The translations under genes and the position numbers were made by a program. A stretch of DNA of 64,000 bases, taken from NCBI RefSeq assembly GCF_013343235.1, contig NZ_CP040094.1, positions 5,017,001-5,081,000 of the forward strand. The letters are read 5' to 3'. The stretch's first letter is position 1. Each line of letters begins with the position of its first letter. Of the stretch, positions 1-8,284 are shown piece by piece. This DNA comes from Nostoc sp. TCL240-02. GTDB taxonomy: Bacteria > Cyanobacteriota > Cyanobacteriia > Cyanobacteriales > Nostocaceae. Under the pieces are notes generated by a model. It did not search any database, had not been told where the DNA came from, and saw only the letters and a program-made list of their open reading frames with translations.

Positions 1-3000
1 TTATACTAACTGGGCGGAAGAATTGGGGAGGCTTTTGGGGAGAGATGAGGGAGATAAGAGAGGTAAGGGAGATGAGAGAGAGTTAGAAGGTCAACTTTCA
101 TCCTCAGAAGGTCAACGTCCACCCTCAGAAGGTCAACGTTCATCCTCAGAAGGTCAACGTTCATCCTCAGAAGGTCAACGTTCATCCTCAGAAGGTCAAC
201 GTCCACCCTCAGAAGGTCAACGTTCATCCTCAGAAGGTCAACGTCCACCCTCAGAAGGTCAACGTCCACCCTCAGAAGGTCAACTTCCACCCTCAGAAGG
301 TCAACTTCCACCCTCAGAACTCGGAACTCCGCAATATTTGATATCCAGACTGAAAGAAAACGAACAGTGCAACCTCCGCACAGTGCTAATTTTCGATCAA
401 TTTGAGGAATTTTTCTTTGTTTACACCGAACCTGCACAAAGGAAGCAATTCTTTGAGTTTCTAGGAAAGTGTCTGAATGTTCTATCGGTAAAAGTTATCT
501 TATCGCTGCGGGTAGATTACATCCATTACTTGCTGGAGTGCAATGATTTATCCAGTCTCAAGATTATTGGCAATGACATTCTCAGCAATAATGTGCTTTA
601 CAAGTTGGGGAACTTCTCACCTGCTGATACCAAGTCAATTATTCAGCGTTTAACTGAACATACTAGTTTTCGCTTAGAAGATGCTTTAGTTGAACAACTC
701 GTGCAAGATTTAGCCGATGGATTGGGTGAAGTGCGTCCTATTGAGTTGCAGGTTGTGGGGGCGCAACTGCAAACGGAGAATATTACAACTCTGGCAGAAT
801 ATCGGCAGCGTGGCACTAAGGACGAATTGGTTAAGCGTTATTTGGATGAAGTTGTTAATGATTGCGGCGTAGAAAATCAGCAAGCAGCAGAAATATTACT
901 GTATTTGCTCACCGATGAAAAAGGAACTCGCCCGTTAAAGACTCGCGCTGAGTTGGAACGCGATTTACTGCCGTACTTCTCGGAGATCCCCCCAACCCCC
1001 CTTAAAAAGGGGGGCTTTATTTTTTCTACCCCCTTTTTAAGGGGGTCAACCCAGGCGGGGGGATCGGAAGCCAGGGCGGAACAAGCTTCTGAAATCAGTA
1101 AATTAGATTTAGTGTTAAAGATTTTTGTCCAATCGGGCTTGGTGGTTTTGCTACCAGAGAACCCGGCTGACCGTTATCAACTTGTACACGACTACATCGC
1201 CGCCTTTATCCGCCAGCAACAGGAACCGAAGTTAAAGCAGGTGATGGCGGAACTGGAAAAAGAACGAAAAGAAAGAAAACTGAGTGACGCGAAACTGAAT
1301 AACTTTCTCAAACGCGCCCTTTTTGGTTCCGTCGCCGCAGGTTTAGTATTAGCTGGGTTGACAGGGTTATCATGGCGATCGGCAAATGAGGCAAATGAGC
1401 AAAAAAAAGTAGCTGATATTAATGAAATTAACGCTATTAATAATTCTTCAGAAGCGTTTTTGGCATCTGGACAACATCCAGATGCTTTAATAGCAGCCTT
1501 AAAAGCAAGTGAAAAACTCAAACGCACACCTTCGGCATTAAAAAGAAGCGATACCCGAATGCAAACTGTAGCAACTTTACGGCAAGCAGTTTACTTAAAG
1601 CCAAACGAGAAGAAAGAAAATCGTGCCATTGAAGTAAATACTTTAGAAGGTCATAGCGATACGGTCAGAAGCGTCGCCTACAGCCCCAATGGACAACAGT
1701 TAGCTTCTGCAAGTGATGATAACACGCTCAAAATCTGGGATGTCAGCAGTGGTCAACTCCTCAAAACCCTGACTGGTCATAGCGATGGGATCAAAAGCAT
1801 CGCCTACAGTCCCAATGGACAACAGTTAGCTTCTGCAAGTGGTGACAACACGATGAAAATCTGGGATGTCAGCAGTGGTCGACTCCTCAAAACCCTGACT
1901 GGTCATAGCGGTTGGGTCAATAGTGTCGTCTACAGCCCCAATGGACAACAGTTAGCTTCTGCTAGTGAGGACAAGACGATCAAAATCTGGGATGTCAGCA
2001 GTGGTCAACTCCTCAAAACCCTTACTGGTCATAGCAGTCTGGTCATTAGCGTCGCCTACAGCCCCAATGGACAACAGTTAGCTTCTGCAAGTGGTGACAA
2101 CACGATGAAAATCTGGGATGTCAGCAGTGGTCAACTCCTCAAAACTCTGACTGGTCATAGCGGTCAGGTCATTAGCGTCGTCTACAGCCCCAATGGACAA
2201 CAGTTAGCTTCTGCAAGTGCTGATAAGACGATGAAAATCTGGGATGTCAGCAGTGGTCAACTCCTCAAAACCCTGATTGGTCATAGCAGTGCGGTAATTA
2301 GCGTCGCCTACAGCCCCAATGGACAACAGTTAGCTTCTGCTAGTGAGGACAAGACGCTCAAAATCTGGGATGTCAGCAGTGGTCAACTCCTCAAAACCCT
2401 GATTGGTCATAGCGATGCGGTCAGTAGCGTCGCCTACAGCCCCAATGGACAACAGTTAGCTTCTGCTAGTTTTGATAAGACGCTCAAAATCTGGGATGTC
2501 AGCAGTGGTCAACTCCTCAAAACTCTGACTGGTCATAGCAGTGCGGTAATTAGCGTCGTCTACAGCCCCAATGGACAACAGTTAGCTTCTGCAAGTGCTG
2601 ATAAGACGATGAAAATCTGGGATGTCAGCAGTGGTCAACTCCTCAAATCCTTGACTGGTCATAGCAGTACGGTCATTAGCGTCGCCTACAGCCCCAATGG
2701 ACAACAGTTAGCTTCTGCAAGTGCTGACAACACGATCAAAATCTGGGATATCAGCAGTGGTCAACTCCTCAAAACTTTGGCTGGTCATAGCAGTACGGTC
2801 AATAGCATCGCCTACAGCCTCAATGGACAACAGTTAGCTTCTGCTAGTGCTGATAAGACGCTCAAAATCTGGGATGTCAGCAGTGGTCAACTCCTCAAAA
2901 CCCTGACTGGTCATAGCAGTGCGGTAATTAGCATTGCCTACAGCCCCAATGGACAACAGTTAGCTTCTGCAAGTGCTGATAAGACGCTCAAAATCTGGGA

Positions 3001-3643
3001 TGTCAGCAGTGGTCAACTCCTCAAAACCCTGACTGGTCATAGCGATATAGTCTATAGCGTCGCCTACAGCCCCAATGGACAACAGTTAGCTTCTGCAAGT
3101 GCTGACAACACGATCAAAATCTGGGATGTCAGCAGTGGTCAACTCTTCAAAACCCTGACTGGTCATAGCTATAGGGTCAATAGCGTCGCCTACAGCCCCA
3201 ATGGACAACAGTTAGCTTCTGCTAGTGAGGACAAGACGATCAAAATCTGGGATGTCAGCAGTGGTCAACTCCTCAAATCCTTGACTGGTCATAGCGATAT
3301 AGTCTATAGCGTCGCCTACAGCCCCAATGGACAACAGTTAGCTTCTGCTAGTTCTGACAAAACAATAATGTTATGGGATTTCGATTTCGATAATTTATTA
3401 CACAGTGGTTGCAATTTGCTGAATAATTACTTTATTGGCCATCCAGAAGTGTTAGAAGAGTTGCAATCATGCCAAACTCCATCGCGGAAGGCGCAAGGGG
3501 CGACAACGTTAGTCATCCAAGGTGAGAAGTTAGCGCGAAATAATGATATTCAAGGCGCTGTTGAAAAGTTCAACAAAGCACAGCAGTGGAATAATAAATT
3601 AAAGTTTGATTCCCAGGCGAGAGCGAAAGAGTTGGCGAATTAA
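1..3643 (+). CDS. STAND-type NTPase with 14 WD40 repeats (5' end outside window)
   Basis: The reading frame is open to the left edge, so the gene starts upstream; the TTG at 23 is only the first possible start inside the window. Near 370-420 lies a Walker-B-like segment ([12 protein letters not shown]) of a STAND/NACHT-type NTPase; the P-loop must lie upstream. Around 1321-1374 a hydrophobic stretch could be one membrane segment. From about 1643 to 3400 come 14 near-identical 42-residue WD40 repeats (GHS...[14 protein letters not shown]...[14 protein letters not shown]), enough for two seven-bladed propellers. The C-terminal 60 residues look helical. By family this is a signalling or effector ATPase that senses a ligand through its propellers; the actual role is unknown. 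Two extra segments interrupt the NTPase part (86-316 and 985-1065). Both are repeats whose length is a multiple of three, so the frame survives. The WD40 part is very uniform at DNA level, suggesting recent internal duplication or gene conversion. Confidence 0.9.
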   Translation, partial: YTNWAEELGRLLGRDEGDKRGKGDERELEGQLSSSEGQRPPSEGQRSSSEGQRSSSEGQRSSSEGQRPPSEGQRSSSEGQRPPSEGQRPPSEGQLPPSEGQLPPSELGTPQYLISRLKENEQCNLRTVLIFDQFEEFFFVYTEPAQRKQFFEFLGKCLNVLSVKVILSLRVDYIHYLLECNDLSSLKIIGNDILSNNVLYKLGNFSPADTKSIIQRLTEHTSFRLEDALVEQLVQDLADGLGEVRPIELQVVGAQLQTENITTLAEYRQRGTKDELVKRYLDEVVNDCGVENQQAAEILLYLLTDEKGTRPLKTRAELERDLLPYFSEIPPTPLKKGGFIFSTPFLRGSTQAGGSEARAEQASEISKLDLVLKIFVQSGLVVLLPENPADRYQLVHDYIAAFIRQQQEPKLKQVMAELEKERKERKLSDAKLNNFLKRALFGSVAAGLVLAGLTGLSWRSANEANEQKKVADINEINAINNSSEAFLASGQHPDALIAALKASEKLKRTPSALKRSDTRMQTVATLRQAVYLKPNEKKENRAIEVNTLEGHSDTVRSVAYSPNGQQLASASDDNTLKIWDVSSGQLLKTLTGHSDGIKSIAYSPNGQQLASASGDNTMKIWDVSSGRLLKTLTGHSGWVNSVVYSPNGQQLASASEDKTIKIWDVSSGQLLKTLTGHSSLVISVAYSPNGQQLASASGDNTMKIWDVSSGQLLKTLTGHSGQVISVVYSPNGQQLASASADKTMKIWDVSSGQLLKTLIGHSSAVISVAYSPNGQQLASASEDKTLKIWDVSSGQLLKTLIGHSDAVSSVAYSPNGQQLASASFDKTLKIWDVSSGQLLKTLTGHSSAVISVVYSPNGQQLASASADKTMKIWDVSSGQLLKSLTGHSSTVISVAYSPNGQQLASASADNTIKIWDISSGQLLKTLAGHSSTVNSIAYSLNGQQLASASADKTLKIWDVSSGQLLKTLTGHSSAVISIAYSPNGQQLASASADKTLKIWDVSSGQLLKTLTGHSDIVYSVAYSPNGQQLASASADNTIKIWDVSSGQLFKTLTGHSYRVNSVAYSPNGQQLASASEDKTIKIWDVSSGQLLKSLTGHSDIVYSVAYSPNGQQLASASSDKTIMLWDFDFDNLLHSGCNLLNNYFIGHPEVLEELQSCQTPSRKAQGATTLVIQGEKLARNNDIQGAVEKFNKAQQWNNKLKFDSQARAKELAN
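86..316 (+). repeat. 21-bp tandem repeat, 11 units, in frame inside the STAND gene
   Basis: Eleven units of 21 bp encode the heptapeptides [14 protein letters not shown] or EGQLPPS. The unit core is cctcagaaggtcaacgt. The same family (core cctcagaaggtgaacgtt) recurs in an intergenic site at 33063-33230, so this is a dispersed short tandem repeat and not an evolved protein domain. It separates [10 protein letters not shown] (upstream) from [10 protein letters not shown] (downstream), which would otherwise be close together in the NTPase domain. The 30 codons before it ([15 protein letters not shown]) are also repetitive and may be part of the insertion. Confidence 0.95.
985..1065. repeat. 81-bp palindromic repeat element, in frame inside the STAND gene
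   Basis: The element begins gatcccccc and ends ggggggatc. Inside are two palindromic blocks built on ccccttaaaaaggggg and ccccctttttaaggggg. Its length is exactly 27 codons and its translation (PPTPLKKGG..., FSTPFLRGS) has no resemblance to the surrounding helical STAND sequence. Related blocks of the type cct-ccttaaaaagg-agg occur in intergenic DNA at 18309-18348 and 25019-25058. I read it as a dispersed REP-like element tolerated in the coding sequence. Confidence 0.85.
1643..3400 (+). repeat. 126-bp tandem DNA repeat encoding WD40 blades (14 copies)
   Basis: Each 126-bp unit differs from its neighbours by only a few bases. Variation is concentrated in the five or six codons after GHS (for example SDTVRS, SGWVNS, SYRVNS) and in the residue before DK or DN. 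Such hypervariable positions on an otherwise frozen scaffold are what one expects of a propeller whose upper-face loops bind a changing partner. Blade number is likely to vary between close strains. Confidence 0.9.
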
Positions 3644-3864
3644 GGCAAGGTTGAATCAGGCTCTTTGAGTTGTATGGAGTTTTTTCAAAAATTAAATAAG
3701 AATTATATAGTAATTTATAACAGCAACATAACAACAAATTAGGATAAGCTTTTATTTCTAAGCACCTTTATATTTACTTTATAAATAGTATCTACACATT
3801 AAAACATCCTAATATATTAAGTGTTACTTTTTTAGCACCATTCTTAATTTTTATTTGTAGCCCA

Positions 3865-5226
3865 ATGGAGTTAAGTTTACAAGAATTTAAGTCAAAACTG
3901 ATATTAGAAGTCCAAGCCTGCCTGCAATTGGCAGTTCCTCTAGTAATTACTCAAATATTAGAAGCGGGCATTCCTTTATTAGATGGGGTGATGATGGGCT
4001 TACTTAACAGCCAAGCTTTAGCTGCGGGTGCTTTAGGCGCTGTTACATTTTCGACTCTAGCTTCCATTTGTCGTTCTATTCTTTCAGCCGCAGGTGTGAC
4101 TGTCGCAAATGCTTTTGGTGCAGGAAAAATAGACCAAATTAGCCGTGCTACCGGTCAAGGAATTTGGTTAGCGGTGACGATGTGCTTACCTGTGATGTTT
4201 ATCATTTGGCACTTTGAATATATCTTGCTGCTGACTGGTCAAGAAGAAAACAATGTATTGTTGGCTCAAACATATTTGCGGTCTATTGTTTGGGGCTTTC
4301 CTGCTGCGCTCGGTTTTTGTATCTTAAAAGAAGTTAGCTCTGCCCTCAATCGTCCTCAATTTCTAACAGTAATTACGGTGACTGGACTATTATTAAACGC
4401 AGTTGCTAATTACGTGCTAATGTTCGGTGAATTTGGTTTACCAACCCTTGGTTTAGCCGGTATTGGTTGGGCAAGTACACTCATTTTTTGGCTGAATTTT
4501 ATCGCCGCCGCCAGTTGGGTTTGCTTCGATAACTACTTTAAAGACTACCAGCTTGATTTAGCTCTGAATCAGTTCGATAAAGATATGTTTATAGATATCT
4601 TCCAAACTGGGTGGTTTTTGGGATTGCAGTATGGAGCCGAAATTGGAGTATTCACTACCACGGCTTTGATGATGGGGTGGTTTGGGACAGATACGTTAGC
4701 AGCACATGAAATAACCGTTGAGACAGAAAGTTTTGTCGAAACTGTGTCTATAGGTATTTCCTATGCCGTCACGATGAGAGTAGGGCAGCTGAGGGGACAA
4801 GACGATCTCAAGGGTGCAAGCAGAGCGGGATTTGTCTGCATTGCGCTTATTACTCCCTTTGTAAGCATTGTGGCACTAATTTTTTTGCTGTTTCCCAAAT
4901 ACATTGTGGCAATGTATTTGGACACCAGTAATTTGGATAATATCGAAATAGTTAAAACGGCAATTCCTTTCTTAGCTGCGGGGGCACTAGTCCAGATATT
5001 TTATTCTATTCAGACTATTGCTGCTGGTGCTTTAATCGGGTTAAAGGATACTAAAGTACCAGTGTTAATCACTATGTTTGCTTACTGGGTGCTAGGTCTA
5101 GGTGGGGGCTATCTGATGGCATTCAGTTTAGATTGGGGTGCTATAGGTTTATGGTTGGGTTTAGTACTAGGGCTATTCATGGGTGCAGTGCTTTTAACTT
5201 GGCGTTTTTATTGGCTGACGCGATAA
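3865..5226 (+). CDS. MATE-family multidrug/cation efflux transporter
   Basis: The 453-residue product has about 12 hydrophobic segments in the duplicated two-lobe arrangement of MATE exporters, which use a Na+ or H+ gradient to expel cationic drugs or metabolites across the plasma membrane. Supporting marks are the N-terminal VPLVITQILEAGIPLLDG stretch (helix 1 of the first lobe), LNRPQFLTVITVTGLLLNAVANY (helices 5-6 region) and GALIGLKDTKVPVLIT near the C-terminus, equivalent to the G-GLxDTxxP signature of the second lobe. Length is normal for the family. The start is the first ATG; no strong Shine-Dalgarno sequence precedes it. It stands alone, with the WD40 gene 221 bp upstream and a convergent gene downstream. 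The substrate cannot be told from sequence. Confidence 0.93.
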   Translation: MELSLQEFKSKLILEVQACLQLAVPLVITQILEAGIPLLDGVMMGLLNSQALAAGALGAVTFSTLASICRSILSAAGVTVANAFGAGKIDQISRATGQGIWLAVTMCLPVMFIIWHFEYILLLTGQEENNVLLAQTYLRSIVWGFPAALGFCILKEVSSALNRPQFLTVITVTGLLLNAVANYVLMFGEFGLPTLGLAGIGWASTLIFWLNFIAAASWVCFDNYFKDYQLDLALNQFDKDMFIDIFQTGWFLGLQYGAEIGVFTTTALMMGWFGTDTLAAHEITVETESFVETVSIGISYAVTMRVGQLRGQDDLKGASRAGFVCIALITPFVSIVALIFLLFPKYIVAMYLDTSNLDNIEIVKTAIPFLAAGALVQIFYSIQTIAAGALIGLKDTKVPVLITMFAYWVLGLGGGYLMAFSLDWGAIGLWLGLVLGLFMGAVLLTWRFYWLTR

Positions 5227-5271
5227 ATCCAACTATGGTAGGGCATATCGCAATACTGTTTGGTTAAGGCA

Positions 5272-5296
5272 AGAGACGCGATGAATCGCCGTCTCT
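5272..5296. repeat. Short palindromic repeat (agagacg...cgtctct)
   Basis: An imperfect inverted repeat, agagacg-cgat and atcgc-cgtctct, lies downstream of the MATE gene. A sister of the same design (tagagacgtagca and its complement) is at 37941-37967. Such agagacg palindromes are common intergenic repeats in this kind of genome. It has no T-run on either side, so I do not call it a terminator. Confidence 0.6.
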
Positions 5297-5501
5297 ACAA
5301 TAATCAGTCTTTCGTCTTGATGGCAATTTATCGCGTCTTTGCGATCTAGAATTTTCATTAAAAAACCTTAAATGAACCGTGTTGGGACAAAAATGACTTT
5401 GACAAAGGATTTTAGCCTTAACTGAACCGTATTGCCTGATATTTCACCACTGAACGAAGTACCGTTTGAGTGGGAGGCTTGGGGCGAAAAAGCTAAAAAC
5501 T

Positions 5502-6491
5502 TCAACATTTGTACCTTTGCCATGCAGAATCGACTATTTCAGCAATGATTGCTGTGTATGTCACGCCACCCAAACGTCCCATAATTGGCAAGTCTGAGCG
5601 GATATGATGTAACCCTGGCAATGGGTTAACCTCCATAAAATGTAAGGTTCCATGAACATCGCAGCGCAAATCCACGCGAGCAGCATCACGGCAACCAAGG
5701 CTATGGTAAGCATCCAGTGCCAGCTGCCTTGCTTGTACTGCTAGTGGTTCGGGATCTATGAGCAAACGATAAGATACCCGTTCCAAATACTCATTCTTGT
5801 TGAGGGTGGTATAAGCGGAGGTTTCCGCTTGATCTGTAAAAATTACTTCCATCACACCTACTACCCGTGAGTTACTGCCGTTGCCAACAATACCCACTGT
5901 TAGTTCTCGACCGGGAAGAAAAGTTTCCACGAGTACTGGTTGTGGAAAAAGTTCGCGTAATAATTCATAAGTACTTACTAGCTCTTTGCGTTCTTTGACA
6001 AGAGAACGATCGGTTACGCCTTTAGAACTGCCCTCCGCTATAGGCTTGAGGAAAAGTGGCATTGGCAATGATACGGCTATTGCTTCTGCGGTATTACTCA
6101 CCACTTCAAAAGCGGCTGTTGGCAAACCGCGATCGCGTATCACTCTTTTCGCCAGCGCCTTGTCTAGGGTTAAGGCGCACGTGAGCGGATCGGAAAAGGT
6201 ATAAGGTTGAGCGAATAATTCGCAGACTGCCGGGACTTGGGCTTCGCGAGAGCGACCCTGCAAACCCTCAGCAATATTGAAAACCAGATCCCAGCGATCG
6301 CCTTTTGCCAACTGCAATGCGAGTTCTCTACCATTGCCGATACGTTCAACTTGATGACCTAACTCAAACAGTGCAGCTTCCAGCCCGATGATAGTTTCTT
6401 CATCGTCAAACTCCATCACCTCAGAGGCATTGAAACCAGCCTTAAGGTAGTCTGTTTTCAGGTCATAACACAAACCAATGAATAACCCCAT
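5502..6491 (-). CDS. ATP-grasp ligase related to D-alanine-D-alanine ligase
   Basis: The product (329 residues from the ATG at 6491) has the ATP-grasp layout. An N-terminal Rossmann-like part (GLFIGLCYDLK) is followed by VFNIAEGLQGRSREAQVPAV, which corresponds to the Ddl substrate-loop region. The central part contains LFLKPIAEGSSKGV, the ATP-binding strand and loop. The C-terminal metal site DAARVDL...FMEVNPLPGL supplies the Asp, Glu and Asn that bind Mg2+. ATP-grasp enzymes of this branch form an amide by way of an acyl phosphate. I choose 6491 because the longer version would overlap the upstream gene and adds a non-conserved leader; from 6491 the gap to the kamA stop is 5 bp, so the two genes are almost certainly co-transcribed. 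The sequence is too divergent from true Ddl to assume cell-wall function; the pairing suggests a ligase acting on a beta-amino acid or another unusual amino acid. That last point is inference. Confidence 0.85.
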   Translation of the reverse strand: MGLFIGLCYDLKTDYLKAGFNASEVMEFDDEETIIGLEAALFELGHQVERIGNGRELALQLAKGDRWDLVFNIAEGLQGRSREAQVPAVCELFAQPYTFSDPLTCALTLDKALAKRVIRDRGLPTAAFEVVSNTAEAIAVSLPMPLFLKPIAEGSSKGVTDRSLVKERKELVSTYELLRELFPQPVLVETFLPGRELTVGIVGNGSNSRVVGVMEVIFTDQAETSAYTTLNKNEYLERVSYRLLIDPEPLAVQARQLALDAYHSLGCRDAARVDLRCDVHGTLHFMEVNPLPGLHHIRSDLPIMGRLGGVTYTAIIAEIVDSAWQRYKC

Positions 6492-6496
6492 AGCCC

Positions 6497-7651
6497 TTAC
6501 TCCACTGGATCTACATAAGTGTATGTCTGACCTGCCCAATTTCGCACTGTAGCTGTACCCTGTTCATAGGCAAGTAAAGTCTCGGCTTGAATCGGGACTT
6601 TGCCACCACCGCCAGGGGCATCAATTACATAGGTTGGTACAGCGTAACCAGTAGTATGACCGCGCAATTTAGAAATTAAATCAAGCCCAGTTTGCACACT
6701 CGTTCGCAGATGTGCAGTACCAACAACTGGATCGCATTGGTAAAGATAATAGGGTCGCACACGTAGCTTGAGAAGACCGTGAAACAACTGCTTGAGCGCC
6801 TGTTCAGAGTCATTCACACCTTTTAACAGTACGGTTTGACTGCCTAGAGGAATGCCGCCATCAGCTAGGCGATCGCAAGCTTGTGCCACTTCTGGGGTAA
6901 ATTCCCGCACATGACAAAAGTGCAAAGACAGCCACACACGATGTTTACGAAGTAAGACAACGAGTTCCGGTGTAATTCGCTGTGGTAAGAAGCTCGGCAC
7001 ACGAGAACCAATTCGGATAAATTCAATATGTCTAATGGCACGCAGCCGTTCAAGCAAATTGTTTAAAGGTTCATCAGACATCAACAGAGGATCGCCACCA
7101 GAAATTAGCACATCACGGATCTCAGTGTGTTCCTCCAGGTAAGCGGCGATCGCATCCAAGCGCCGAGTTACTGGGTACATCTCACCTTGGCTCACCAAAC
7201 GAGAGCGGGTACAGTAACGACAATACGTAGCGCAAGTGTCTAGAGCAAGCAGCAATACCCGATCAGGGTAGCGGTGTACGAGTCCTGGTACTGGAGCGTC
7301 GTTGTCTTCACCACACGGATCTACCATATCTGCTGTACTAACTATTAGTTCTTCTTTCCGTGGTATCACTTGTAAGCGTAGTGGGCAAAAGGGATCTTCT
7401 GGATCGAGTAGTGATGCAAAGTATGGAGTTACGGCGACAGCAAACTTCTCTGGTGCGATTAAAAGTCCCTGTTCTTCGGTAACACTCAGCCTTAATAATC
7501 GCTGAAATTGTTCCAGCTTAGTCAACCGATGCCGCATTTGCCAGCGCCAATCGTTCCAGCGTTCCTGGTTGTAAGTCTCTCCCAAAATCTGACAAATCTC
7601 TTCACACCGAACATCGGTTACTAAAGGATCTAAAGTAGTGTTTTTGAGCAT
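6497..7651 (-). CDS. kamA: KamA-family radical SAM aminomutase (lysine 2,3-aminomutase-like)
   Basis: The radical SAM cluster motif CATYCRYCTR (CxxxCxxC) is present, followed by LISGGDPLLM, the S-adenosylmethionine-binding GGDP. The PLP-binding lysine lies in DAPGGGGKVP near the C-terminus. KAM enzymes use SAM and PLP to move the alpha-amino group of an amino acid to the beta carbon. The two aspartates known to recognise the epsilon-amino group of lysine have counterparts here (YLYQCD and VIDAPGGGGK), favouring lysine over glutamate as substrate. The length of 384 residues fits the shorter bacterial KamA proteins. The start at 7651 (MLKNTTLDP) is preferred over the ATG twelve codons upstream, which adds an unrelated hydrophobic leader. 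No acetyltransferase of the Nε-acetyl-beta-lysine osmolyte route is nearby. The partner is the ATP-grasp gene 5 bp downstream. Confidence 0.9.
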   Translation of the reverse strand: MLKNTTLDPLVTDVRCEEICQILGETYNQERWNDWRWQMRHRLTKLEQFQRLLRLSVTEEQGLLIAPEKFAVAVTPYFASLLDPEDPFCPLRLQVIPRKEELIVSTADMVDPCGEDNDAPVPGLVHRYPDRVLLLALDTCATYCRYCTRSRLVSQGEMYPVTRRLDAIAAYLEEHTEIRDVLISGGDPLLMSDEPLNNLLERLRAIRHIEFIRIGSRVPSFLPQRITPELVVLLRKHRVWLSLHFCHVREFTPEVAQACDRLADGGIPLGSQTVLLKGVNDSEQALKQLFHGLLKLRVRPYYLYQCDPVVGTAHLRTSVQTGLDLISKLRGHTTGYAVPTYVIDAPGGGGKVPIQAETLLAYEQGTATVRNWAGQTYTYVDPVE

Positions 7652-8284
7652 GATTAGAACTAAATTAAGCTGAGAATAATAAATCAATCACCACAGCCTA
7701 GCTTGCATTTATCATAATTACCGCGATCGCACTCGTCACAATCTATACCCAGAATAGGTTTCGGGAATTTTTGACAGGTTATTTTTTGATACAGTGTCAA
7801 TACTTCTCGGGTTTTGGGGAAGAAGCATCACGCTTTCTCACTAGACATTGCACTCAAAAACTGTAGTATAGCGATCGCTATTATCCCCAATGCAATCTGA
7901 TTAACTCAATGCCAAAATTTGTTTCGCAAGCTCTTTTGTTAGAAAAGTGACTGTTGAGGGAAAACTTAAAACAAGATTCGGTGTGGAGACAAGTGGCTGT
8001 AATTCGTCAGCCCCTGTATCTAGCCTAAATACTTTCATACACCAATCCTGATAACCTTTTGATATCCTCCGATTAACGAAGGTGAAGCCAGGAAAGCATC
8101 TTCATATTCTGCGTATTCTACGGAAAAATTTTACAGATTTACTACTGCGGCAAAGGATTGTAATTCCCGTTAGTACCGATATTGCTGAAGGCTAACTTGG
8201 CAGTGGATCTGAATTCCCCACCAAATTCTTTCAGTCCCCAATTCAACAACTTATTTTAAATTGTAATACTTGAAGTAGGCACCA
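7652..8284. other. Intergenic spacer, no gene seen
   Basis: This AT-rich stretch separates the divergent kamA and mscS-like genes and must hold both promoters. It carries two gcgatcgc-type octamers (near 7723 and 7872). No open frame, RNA fold or convincing operator stood out. Confidence 0.6.

Noticed and set aside
6..437. Minus-strand frame of LLRVDVD repeats
   Set aside because: It is the antisense of the 21-bp array inside the STAND gene.
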